Positions 34,401 to 43,677 of a stretch of DNA of 44,524 nucleotides are shown here, one piece after another; positions within the stretch are counted from its first letter, which is position 1; every line of letters begins with the position of its first letter. Made by a program: the position numbers and the translations under genes. Source of the DNA: an uncultured Eubacterium sp. (lineage in GTDB: Bacteria > Bacillota > Clostridia > Lachnospirales > Lachnospiraceae); NCBI GenBank assembly GCA_905235555.1, contig CAJOMD010000007.1, forward strand, positions 1 to 44,524. Direction: 5' to 3'. The notes beneath the pieces were generated by a model. The model saw only the letters and a program-made list of their open reading frames with translations. It was not told the origin of the DNA and ran no database searches.

Positions 34401-34495
34401 AATATATCCTCCCGAATTTAGTGTTAAGATAATTATAATACTTATCTAAAATAAATAAAAGACTATAATTGTAAAAGTTTTGTGAATTTGTTAAT

Positions 34496-35395
34496 ATGTT
34501 TTCTATGAAAATTAGAAAGAGAAAAGAGAATATAGTTATAGAAGAAGTAAAGGATTTTCTTTTGTCGCAAACGCTTGAGTGTGGCCAGTGCTTTAGATTT
34601 GAAAAATTGGCTGATGAAGAGTATGTGATAGTGGCGAACAACAAATTACTTCGTATCAAGCAAGAAAAAGATACTTTGACTCTATTTGATACGACCAAAG
34701 AGGAAGTGAATGATTTTTGGATTCATTATTTCGACCTAGACAAAGATTACAAACAAATCAAAAGCTTCTTAAGACGCAAGGATGAGAAACTTCGTCCAGT
34801 GATCAAAGAAAAGTGGGGAATCAGAATTTTAAATCAAGATTTCCATGAAACACTTATTTCGTTTATCATTTCTCAAAACAAACAGATTCCTCATATTAAG
34901 CAACTAGTGGAAAACTTAAGTAACACTTACGGAAAATATTTGGGTACTATTGATGGTAAAAAGTATTATGCTTTTCCTACTATAAGTAAGTTAGGTTCGT
35001 TAACAGAGATACAGTGGCGAGATTTAAAGGTTGGTTTTAGAGCTCCGTATTTGATGGATGCGTCGGTTATGCTTTCAAAGAGAAGGCTCAAAGCTAATTC
35101 ATTCTTTGAATATGGAAGTCGAATTGATGAAAAATATGCCAGAAATATTCTTACGAGTATTAAAGGTGTCGGAGACAAAGTAGCCAACTGTGTAATGCTG
35201 TTTTCGCTTGGATATACAGATGCGTTTCCAATTGATGTTTGGATTAAGCGAATTATGGAAACATTGTACTTTGACGGAAAAGATGTGGAGAAAGAAGAGA
35301 TAGCTAATTTTGCAAAGAAAATGTATGGTAAATACGGCGGATATGCTCAACAATATTTATTTGCATACGGACGAAATCACGATATAGGCAAATAG
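34496..35395 (+). CDS. ogg: OGG1-type 8-oxoguanine DNA glycosylase/AP lyase
   Basis: Base-excision repair enzyme removing 8-oxoguanine. The 299-residue protein has the family N-terminal domain with TLECGQCFRF, FIISQNKQIPHIKQL, and the helix-hairpin-helix GVGDKVANC, where the Lys is the expected Schiff-base nucleophile, followed by DAFPIDVWIKR with the catalytic Asp. The start could be M1 or M4; neither has a Shine-Dalgarno sequence. TATAAT at 34464-34469 gives a leader of about 20 nt with no ribosome binding site. The gene is divergent from the YtxH-like gene and stands alone before groESL. Confidence 0.9.
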   Translation: MFSMKIRKRKENIVIEEVKDFLLSQTLECGQCFRFEKLADEEYVIVANNKLLRIKQEKDTLTLFDTTKEEVNDFWIHYFDLDKDYKQIKSFLRRKDEKLRPVIKEKWGIRILNQDFHETLISFIISQNKQIPHIKQLVENLSNTYGKYLGTIDGKKYYAFPTISKLGSLTEIQWRDLKVGFRAPYLMDASVMLSKRRLKANSFFEYGSRIDEKYARNILTSIKGVGDKVANCVMLFSLGYTDAFPIDVWIKRIMETLYFDGKDVEKEEIANFAKKMYGKYGGYAQQYLFAYGRNHDIGK

Positions 35396-35425
35396 TTAAC
35401 AATTTGTAAATTTTTTTATTTTGTA

Positions 35426-35453
35426 TTGATTTTATAAATAATAGTGATAGTAT
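35426..35453 (+). promoter_or_regulatory. Promoter for groESL
   Basis: TTGATT (35426-35431), a 16-bp spacer and TAGTAT (35448-35453), preceded by TGA as an extended -10. The start is predicted near 35460, directly before the CIRCE element. Confidence 0.65.
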
Positions 35454-35465
35454 GGTTTTTAGGAA

Positions 35466-35492
35466 TTGGCACTCTAGTTTTAAGAGTGCTAA
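35466..35492 (+). promoter_or_regulatory. CIRCE element (HrcA operator)
   Basis: TTGGCACTC-N9-GAGTGCTAA, one base from the consensus TTAGCACTC-N9-GAGTGCTAA. It sits between the promoter and groES, so HrcA repression of the heat-shock operon is expected. Confidence 0.95.
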
Positions 35493-35518
35493 ATATATGC
35501 AACAAGGAGGATTTAATT

Positions 35519-37436
<1,918 letters not shown>

Positions 37437-37445
37437 ATTATTTTG

Positions 37446-37809
37446 TAGAGGCATATGGAATGGCAAAAAGCCAAAATCATATGCCTCTATTTAAGTGGAA
37501 GATAGAAAGTAGAGGCGTATGAAATGGCAAAAAGCCAAAATCATATGCCTCTATTTAAGTGGAAGATAGAAAGTAGAGGCATATGAAATGGCAAAAAGCC
37601 AAAATCATATGCCTCTATTTAAGTGGAAGATAGAAAGTAGAGGCGTATGAAATGGCAAAAAGTCAAAATCATATGCCTCTATTTAAGTGAAAGCTAAAAA
37701 GTAGAGGCATATGAAATGACAAAAAGCCAAAAACATATGCCTTTATATACAAAAAAGTTGTTAAATAGAGGTATTCATAAGTTTATTGTTATTAAAATGA
37801 CCCATAATT
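37446..37809 (+). repeat. Tandem array of 64-bp hairpin units after groEL
   Basis: Five full units start at 37446, 37510, 37574, 37638 and 37702, each exactly 64 bp: a 44-nt two-tier hairpin (outer stem TAGAGGCATATG / CATATGCCTCTA, inner stem TGGC-AAAAA-GCCA) plus a 20-nt linker that is identical in units 1-3. A decayed sixth unit begins in phase at 37766. Units 2 and 4 share an A-to-G change at position 8, suggesting duplication of a two-unit block. The array fills most of the 478-bp gap and contains no gene. Confidence 0.95.
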
Positions 37810-37834
37810 TCAACATATTATACCCATATAATTA

Positions 37835-37863
37835 TTGTACAGAAAAAATCTATTTGATATAAT
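37835..37863 (+). promoter_or_regulatory. Promoter for the beta-helix surface protein gene
   Basis: TTGTAC (37835-37840), a 17-bp spacer and TATAAT (37858-37863). The predicted start is near 37870, about 45 nt before the ATG. Confidence 0.8.
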
Positions 37864-37875
37864 CAAAATAGATTT
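37846..37875. promoter_or_regulatory. Palindrome centred on the -10 box, probable operator
   Basis: Perfect 10-bp arms AAATCTATTT and AAATAGATTT, separated by 10 bp, with the centre at the middle of TATAAT. The position would let a dimeric repressor block RNA polymerase. No cognate regulator lies nearby. Confidence 0.65.
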
Positions 37876-37914
37876 TGTGCGGAAGTTGAAAAATTTAATA
37901 AAGGAGAATTTTAT

Positions 37915-40488
37915 ATGTTTAGAAAAATGAGAAATCAGGTTCTTTCTAGTATCGTTGTTCTTACAATGTTATTTAGTTTAATACCTGTATTACAAGCGCA
38001 AGAAGTAAAAGCTGACACTCAATTTGATGTTAATGTGGAACTTAATGCCGATGGATCAGCTGATATTAGTTGCGATGTTATAGAGGGAGCTGAATATCAG
38101 TTATATCGTGCAGAAAGTAGATTTGCTGATTATGTACCTGATAGAACATTTAGTGATGCTTTTATTAAAGAGAAAAATTATAAAGGAAGTTACTTTTATA
38201 TCAGTGCTCTAAAGGACGGTCAAGAAGTAGCTAAATCTAGAATTTTTTCTGAAGAAATTGAATTGTTTGGATATAGCACATATATCTTTGAATCAAGTGA
38301 TCCTATGAACAAAATCCAGAATGTAATTGATACAGCTTATAAAAATTCCGAAGCAGGTCAGTTTAGATCTGAAAGATATGCCTTTATGTTTAAGCCAAGT
38401 AGCTATGATGTTACTGCTAAAGTTGGTTTCTATACTCAGGTAGCAGGTCTGGGATTAGTGCCTGATGATGTAAAAATCAAACAGATTCAGTGTTTGGCAG
38501 AATGGATGAAAGGTAGAAAATGGGATGGAAACATTAACTACAATGCGCTATGTAATTTCTGGCGTTCAGTAGAGAATGTTTCTTCAGATTATAGAGTTTC
38601 TACATGGGCTGTTTCTCAAGCTACATCTATGAGAAAAGTTCACTTGACAAACAGTATGAATTTACACCAAGAGGGTGGATATGCCAGTGGTGGATTCTTA
38701 GCAGACTCTAAGATTGGTGGATTTGTTTCATGTGGTTCTCAGCAACAGTGGCTCTCTAGAAATATTGAAACTAATGCTTCTGGAAAACAAACTCAATGGA
38801 ATTATCAAGCTGCAGTTTGGAATAGTGTTTTGGTGGGCTCTAAAACAGAGCATACAGCTAGTGATTGGCCTCGTGGAACTAGTACAGTAGTGGAGAAAAC
38901 TCCAAAGATTGCTGAGAGAGCATATTTAGCATATTCAGATGATGATTACAAAATAATTGTTCCTGCAGTAAAAGAAAACACACAAGGAGTATCATGGGAT
39001 GATTATGAAGCAGGAAGAGATTATTATACTATACCATCGAGAAGATACTATGTAGCTAAACCTACAGATACAGTAGATGATATTAATGCAGCTATTGCAG
39101 AAACAGATATTAATGCTTTGATTTTATCTCCAGGTATTTACAATCTGGACAAACCAATTAATATTGATAAAGAAGATTTTGTAGTATTAGGTCTTGGATA
39201 TGCAACACTTAAGCCAACAGAAGGAAATGAGTGTATGCACGTAGGTAACGTCAAAGGTGTTCGTTTGGCTGGCTTGTTATTTGACGCAGGCCGCAAGAAA
39301 TCACCTGACTTGTTAACAGTTGGTAATGATAAGAATTCTAATGATAACTCTGATAATCCTGCAGTAATTAGTGACTGCTTCTTTAGAGTAGGTGGCGCTG
39401 ATGATGCAAACTGTCAGGTTGAAAACTGTGTAGAGATTAATCAGAATGATGTAATATGTGATAACTTCTGGGTGTGGAGAGCTGACCACGGACACGGTGT
39501 TGGCTGGTATAAGAACACAGCTGACAATGGTGTTACATTTAACGGCGATAATATTACTGCTTATGGTTTAATGGTTGAACACTTCCAGAAATACCAGACT
39601 ATTTGGAATGGCAATGGCGGAAGAACTTACATGTACCAGAGTGAATTGCCATACGATATTCCAAGTCAAAAGGTATGGAATGCACCAGGCTCATACGGAT
39701 ATACAGATTACTATGTAAATCCAAAGGTTGATTCACACGAAGGATACGGAATAGGTATCTACTCATGTTATCAAGCAGCGCAGTGCTGGCTAAAATCAGC
39801 AGTTGAGTGTCCAAAGAAACCTGGAGTTAAGTTTGAAAATGTATGTACATACAGTTTAGTTGGTAATGGTGGAATTGATAAAGTTATCAATGATGCTGGT
39901 TATGCTATAATCGGTTCAAGTGATATGGCTAAGATTATGTCATACCAAAATGGTGTGGCAAAGGCCGACAAAGAAGGCGATGCAGCAAAGAAGATAATTT
40001 GGAGTGCTGATTATGATTCATGGATTACAAATCAGACATACACAGGTAAAGAAATTAAACCTATTGGACCACTTAAATACAACGGCGTTTTACTAAGACC
40101 TGGAATTGACTACACAATGACTTACAAAGATAATGTAAAAATTGGTAAGGCTGCTATTTATATTAAAGGTCTTGGAAACTTTAAAGAAAGCGATTATATA
40201 ACATTTAAGATTGTTCCTGGAAAAGCAAAGATTACTAAAGCTAAGGGTTCAAAGAAAAAGATTAAAGTTAAATGGAAGAAAGTTAAAGGCGCTGGTGGAT
40301 ACGAGGTACAGTGGTCTAAGAAGAAGAGCTTCAGTGGCAAAAAAGCAAAGAAAGTTAAGAAACTAAAATACACAATCAAACGCAAAGATAAAAAGCGTAA
40401 GAAATATTACGTAAGAGTACGTGCTTACAAGAAAGTTGGCAAGAAGTACTATTACGGTAAATATTCTAAGAAAAAGAAAGTTAAATAA
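37915..40488 (+). CDS. Large secreted right-handed beta-helix protein with C-terminal Ig-like and Fn3-like domains
   Basis: An 857-residue exported protein. The signal peptide covers about 1-33 (cleavage after QA or VKA). Residues about 35-330 are of unknown type. From about 380 to 650 the sequence is beta-helix-like (ALILSPGIYNLDKPINI, FVVLGLGYATLKP, CQVENCVEINQNDVICDN) and contains NGDNITAYGLMVEHFQKYQ and WNGNGGRTYMYQSELPYD, which I recall from large actinobacterial secreted proteins. Then an Ig-like repeat (about 703-765, TGKEIKPI, GKAAIYIKGLGNF) and a very Lys-rich Fn3-like domain (about 768-857). A carbohydrate-degrading or -binding role is plausible but unproven. AAAGGAG precedes the start. 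Confidence 0.75.
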   Translation: MFRKMRNQVLSSIVVLTMLFSLIPVLQAQEVKADTQFDVNVELNADGSADISCDVIEGAEYQLYRAESRFADYVPDRTFSDAFIKEKNYKGSYFYISALKDGQEVAKSRIFSEEIELFGYSTYIFESSDPMNKIQNVIDTAYKNSEAGQFRSERYAFMFKPSSYDVTAKVGFYTQVAGLGLVPDDVKIKQIQCLAEWMKGRKWDGNINYNALCNFWRSVENVSSDYRVSTWAVSQATSMRKVHLTNSMNLHQEGGYASGGFLADSKIGGFVSCGSQQQWLSRNIETNASGKQTQWNYQAAVWNSVLVGSKTEHTASDWPRGTSTVVEKTPKIAERAYLAYSDDDYKIIVPAVKENTQGVSWDDYEAGRDYYTIPSRRYYVAKPTDTVDDINAAIAETDINALILSPGIYNLDKPINIDKEDFVVLGLGYATLKPTEGNECMHVGNVKGVRLAGLLFDAGRKKSPDLLTVGNDKNSNDNSDNPAVISDCFFRVGGADDANCQVENCVEINQNDVICDNFWVWRADHGHGVGWYKNTADNGVTFNGDNITAYGLMVEHFQKYQTIWNGNGGRTYMYQSELPYDIPSQKVWNAPGSYGYTDYYVNPKVDSHEGYGIGIYSCYQAAQCWLKSAVECPKKPGVKFENVCTYSLVGNGGIDKVINDAGYAIIGSSDMAKIMSYQNGVAKADKEGDAAKKIIWSADYDSWITNQTYTGKEIKPIGPLKYNGVLLRPGIDYTMTYKDNVKIGKAAIYIKGLGNFKESDYITFKIVPGKAKITKAKGSKKKIKVKWKKVKGAGGYEVQWSKKKSFSGKKAKKVKKLKYTIKRKDKKRKKYYVRVRAYKKVGKKYYYGKYSKKKKVK

Positions 40489-40492
40489 ATGA

Positions 40493-40546
40493 CAAAAAAC
40501 GGTAGGGATCTCACTTGAGAGTTGTTTAAATCCCTACCGTTTTTTG
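40493..40546. terminator. Terminator after the beta-helix gene, with inverted conserved loop
   Basis: A 17-bp stem (arms 40493-40509 and 40530-40546; CAAAAAACGGTAGGGAT and its complement) and a 20-nt loop. On the minus strand the loop reads AAACAACTCTCAAGTGAG, resembling the loop shared by the hairpins at 21192 and 31919. Confidence 0.9.
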
Positions 40547-40578
40547 TTTGCTTAATAATACAGTTTTGCCATACTTTA

Positions 40579-40587
40579 TGGTAGAAT
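40579..40587 (+). promoter_or_regulatory. Extended -10 promoter for recG, predicting a near-leaderless mRNA
   Basis: TGG directly before TAGAAT (40582-40587). Transcription should begin at about 40594, two bases before the ATG at 40596. No -35 box was found at normal spacing. Confidence 0.5.
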
Positions 40588-40595
40588 ATTAAACA

Positions 40596-42620
40596 ATGGA
40601 ATTAAAAACATTAAAGGGTATTGGAGAGAAAACTGAAAAGGCTTTTAATAGAGCTGGTGTGAAAAGGTGCGAGGATTTAATAGACTATTATCCTCGATAT
40701 TATGATACATACGAAGCTCCTGTTTTAGTCCGTGATTTAGACACTGATAGAACACAAGCGGTCTTTGGAACTGTCGCTCGTGATACTGTTGTTAGACGAG
40801 TGAAAAATCTAACACTTACTGAGGCTTTTATTAGGGACGCCAACGGCGATGCTATTAAATGTGTTTGGTTCAATGCGCCATATCTAAAGAATCAACTTCA
40901 GATAGGCGCTAGTTTTGTGTTTAGAGGTTTCGTCAAAGAACTTAGACAAGCTCTAGTTATAGACCAGCCAAAGATGTTTAAGCAAGATGAGTACAATAAC
41001 AAGATGGGTTCAATGCAGCCTGTTTATCCATTGGTACGTGGTCTTACAAACAATGTAGTTACAAAGGCTGTTAAAGATACATTAGATCAAATATCAAAGC
41101 CTGAGTTTTTGCCTCAGTCTGTTAGAGATAAATATGATTTGCTTGATGTAAAAGACGCAGTTAAACAAATCCATTTCCCAAAGAATACTAAAGAATTCCA
41201 GGTAGCAAGAAAGAGATTTGTCTTTGAAGAATTCTTTAGATTTATAAATAACTTACAAAGTCTTAAGGCAGAAAATGAAAAACAAAAAAATACACATACG
41301 ATAGAAGATTATAGTGTGGCTGAAAACTTAATAAACAACTTGCCATATGATTTAACCAAAGCACAGGTTAATGTATGGAATGAGATAAAGAAAGATATGT
41401 CATCCGATGGAGTGATGAATAGACTTGTGCAAGGTGATGTGGGGTCTGGTAAAACTATTGTTGCTATACTTGGTTTGCTAAGTGCGGCAGTGAATGGTTA
41501 TCAGGGTGCAATAATGGCGCCTACAGAAGTTTTGGCGAAGCAGCATTACGAGGGAATGCTTGAACTATTTGACGAGAATGACATTGATCTAAATGTTGTA
41601 ATGCTTACTGGTTCCTTGACAGCCAAAGAAAAGCGAGAAGTATATGAAGTGATTGAATCTGGAAAGGCCAATATAATTGTGGGAACACATGCCCTTATTC
41701 AAGAGGCAGTTAATTATAAAGATTTGGCGTTAGTGGTGACTGACGAGCAACATAGATTTGGAGTTCGCCAAAGAGAGGCTATTTCACATAAGGGTAAAAA
41801 TCCACATGTGCTTGTTATGAGTGCTACGCCTATTCCTAGAACACTTGCAATAATTATGTATGGCGATTTGGATATATCTATTATTGATGAAATGCCAGCA
41901 GGTAGACTATCTATTGGAAATGCTTTGGTAGATACATCATACAGACCAAATGCCTATGACTTTATTGAAAAACAAGTTAAGGCTGGAAGACAGGCATATA
42001 TCATTTGTCCAACTGTTGAGTACAGCGAGGCAGTGGAAGGTGAAAATGTTATAGAGTATGCTGAAAAACTAGAGAGCATTTTTCCGCCAAGTATAAAAGT
42101 TGCGTATCTTCACGGTAGGATGAAAAATGACGAGAAGAACAAGATAATGGATGCGTTTGCTAAAAATGAGATTCAAGTTTTAGTTTCAACTACTGTAGTG
42201 GAGGTAGGCGTGAATGTTCCTAACGCCACAGTTATGATGGTTGAAAATGCTGAGCGTTTTGGTTTGGCGCAGCTTCATCAGTTACGTGGTCGTGTTGGAA
42301 GAGGCAGTGAGCAGTCTTACTGCATCTTTGTCGATGGCAGCAAAGACAAGTCTAAAAAGGAAAGACTACAGGTTTTGTGTAATTCAAACGATGGTTTCAA
42401 GATTGCGAATGAAGATTTGAAACTTCGCGGCCCTGGCGATTTTTTCGGCGTTAGACAAAGTGGCGATTATGAGTTTAGAATGGGTGATATTTTAAATGAC
42501 GCAGATGTCTTGAAACAAGCGGCAGATAGTTATAAAATGCTTATGGAAGGTGAGCTTCCAATTACTGAAAAAGAAAAGAAAGTTCTAGAGGACGATGTCG
42601 TCAAAGAACTTAGTATATAG
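40596..42620 (+). CDS. recG: ATP-dependent DNA helicase RecG
   Basis: Branch-migration helicase for stalled forks and Holliday junctions. The 674-residue protein has the N-terminal wedge/OB domain (LKGIGEKTEKAFNRAG, then YYPRYYDTYE), Walker A GDVGSGKT at 280-287, the DEQH box at 383-386 followed by RFGVRQRE, SATPIPRTLA, and the C-terminal helicase and RecG-specific segments (GRVGRGSEQSYC, LKLRGPGDFFGVRQSG). The first residues are conserved, so the ATG at 40596 is right despite lacking a Shine-Dalgarno sequence. ddl follows after 16 bases. Confidence 0.96.
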   Translation: MELKTLKGIGEKTEKAFNRAGVKRCEDLIDYYPRYYDTYEAPVLVRDLDTDRTQAVFGTVARDTVVRRVKNLTLTEAFIRDANGDAIKCVWFNAPYLKNQLQIGASFVFRGFVKELRQALVIDQPKMFKQDEYNNKMGSMQPVYPLVRGLTNNVVTKAVKDTLDQISKPEFLPQSVRDKYDLLDVKDAVKQIHFPKNTKEFQVARKRFVFEEFFRFINNLQSLKAENEKQKNTHTIEDYSVAENLINNLPYDLTKAQVNVWNEIKKDMSSDGVMNRLVQGDVGSGKTIVAILGLLSAAVNGYQGAIMAPTEVLAKQHYEGMLELFDENDIDLNVVMLTGSLTAKEKREVYEVIESGKANIIVGTHALIQEAVNYKDLALVVTDEQHRFGVRQREAISHKGKNPHVLVMSATPIPRTLAIIMYGDLDISIIDEMPAGRLSIGNALVDTSYRPNAYDFIEKQVKAGRQAYIICPTVEYSEAVEGENVIEYAEKLESIFPPSIKVAYLHGRMKNDEKNKIMDAFAKNEIQVLVSTTVVEVGVNVPNATVMMVENAERFGLAQLHQLRGRVGRGSEQSYCIFVDGSKDKSKKERLQVLCNSNDGFKIANEDLKLRGPGDFFGVRQSGDYEFRMGDILNDADVLKQAADSYKMLMEGELPITEKEKKVLEDDVVKELSI

Positions 42621-42636
42621 GAGAGAAGGAGACATT

Positions 42637-43677
42637 ATGAACATAGCAGTTCTTTGTGGAGGACTAAGTACAGAAAGAGAAATATCAATAAAGTCAGGTT
42701 ACAATGTGTGCAAAGCTCTTAGGGGCAAAGGACACAATGCTGTTTTAGTGGACCCATATTACAACAGTAATGATGCGAGTGTGTTTGAAAAAGCTGAAAC
42801 AGATTACGATATTGATGTTGAAAGATATAAGTTGGATTCTTTGACGGGCGATATTTATTCATACGAGATTAAAGGTCGTCCATATTTTAAATCAAATGTT
42901 TTGTTTATTTTAGAACAAGCTGATATTGTGTTTAATGGTCTTCATGGAAGATACGGTGAAGATGGAATGGTTCAAGCTGTTCTTGATTTGCACGCTATTA
43001 AATATACAGGTTCTGGACATGTGGCTAGCGCACTTGGCATGGACAAAGGTCTTACAAAGCAGATATTTAAGGGCAAAGGGGTTCCTACACCTGAGAGTGT
43101 TTGGCTACAAGAAGGCGACGATTACGATTTAGAAAAGGTTGGAATGGACTTCCCGCTTGTGGTTAAGGCTACTAACGGAGGTTCAAGTGTGGGTGTTTAT
43201 ATTGTAAACAATGAAGAAGAGTATAAAGACGCAATCTATGAATGCTATAAAATAGATAATTCTGTTTTGATAGAAAAATTTATAGATGGACGTGAGTTTT
43301 CTGTAGGCGTGGTGGGGGACGAAGTGTTTCCAGTAGTTGAGATTATTCCAAAAGATGGTTGGTATGATTACACAAATAAATACGAACCTGGAGCTACAGA
43401 GGAAGTTTGTCCGGCTGAACTAACCACAGAACAAACTATTAAGATGCAATCTATAGCAAAAGAGGCCTGTGATGTTTTGGGCTGTGAAGTTTATGCAAGA
43501 GCAGATATCATTATGACTGAAAATGGTGATATGTACTGTTTAGAAGTAAACACTTTGCCAGGAATGACTGAGACTAGTTTAGTTCCAAGAGAAGCTGAAA
43601 GTTTAGGAATTGGTTTCGCAGATCTTTGCGAGAGAATTATAGATTTATCATTTAAGAAATACGAGGATAAAGAATGA
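42637..43677 (+). CDS. ddl: D-alanine--D-alanine ligase
   Basis: ATP-grasp enzyme making D-Ala-D-Ala for peptidoglycan. The start is ATG 42637 (MNIAVLCGGLSTEREIS) after GAGAAGGAG, giving 346 residues; a longer frame overlapping recG has no conserved sequence. Motifs: HGRYGEDGMVQ, KATNGGSSVGVY (ATP loop), EKFIDGREFSVGV and the metal-ligand LEVNTLPGMTE. The stop overlaps the murF start by four bases (ATGA), coupling two consecutive steps of the pathway. Confidence 0.95.
   Translation: MNIAVLCGGLSTEREISIKSGYNVCKALRGKGHNAVLVDPYYNSNDASVFEKAETDYDIDVERYKLDSLTGDIYSYEIKGRPYFKSNVLFILEQADIVFNGLHGRYGEDGMVQAVLDLHAIKYTGSGHVASALGMDKGLTKQIFKGKGVPTPESVWLQEGDDYDLEKVGMDFPLVVKATNGGSSVGVYIVNNEEEYKDAIYECYKIDNSVLIEKFIDGREFSVGVVGDEVFPVVEIIPKDGWYDYTNKYEPGATEEVCPAELTTEQTIKMQSIAKEACDVLGCEVYARADIIMTENGDMYCLEVNTLPGMTETSLVPREAESLGIGFADLCERIIDLSFKKYEDKE

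Noticed and set aside
37446-37765. CRISPR-like array
   Set aside because: The 20-nt segments between hairpins are identical or nearly so rather than unique, the units are 64 bp throughout, and no cas genes are present.
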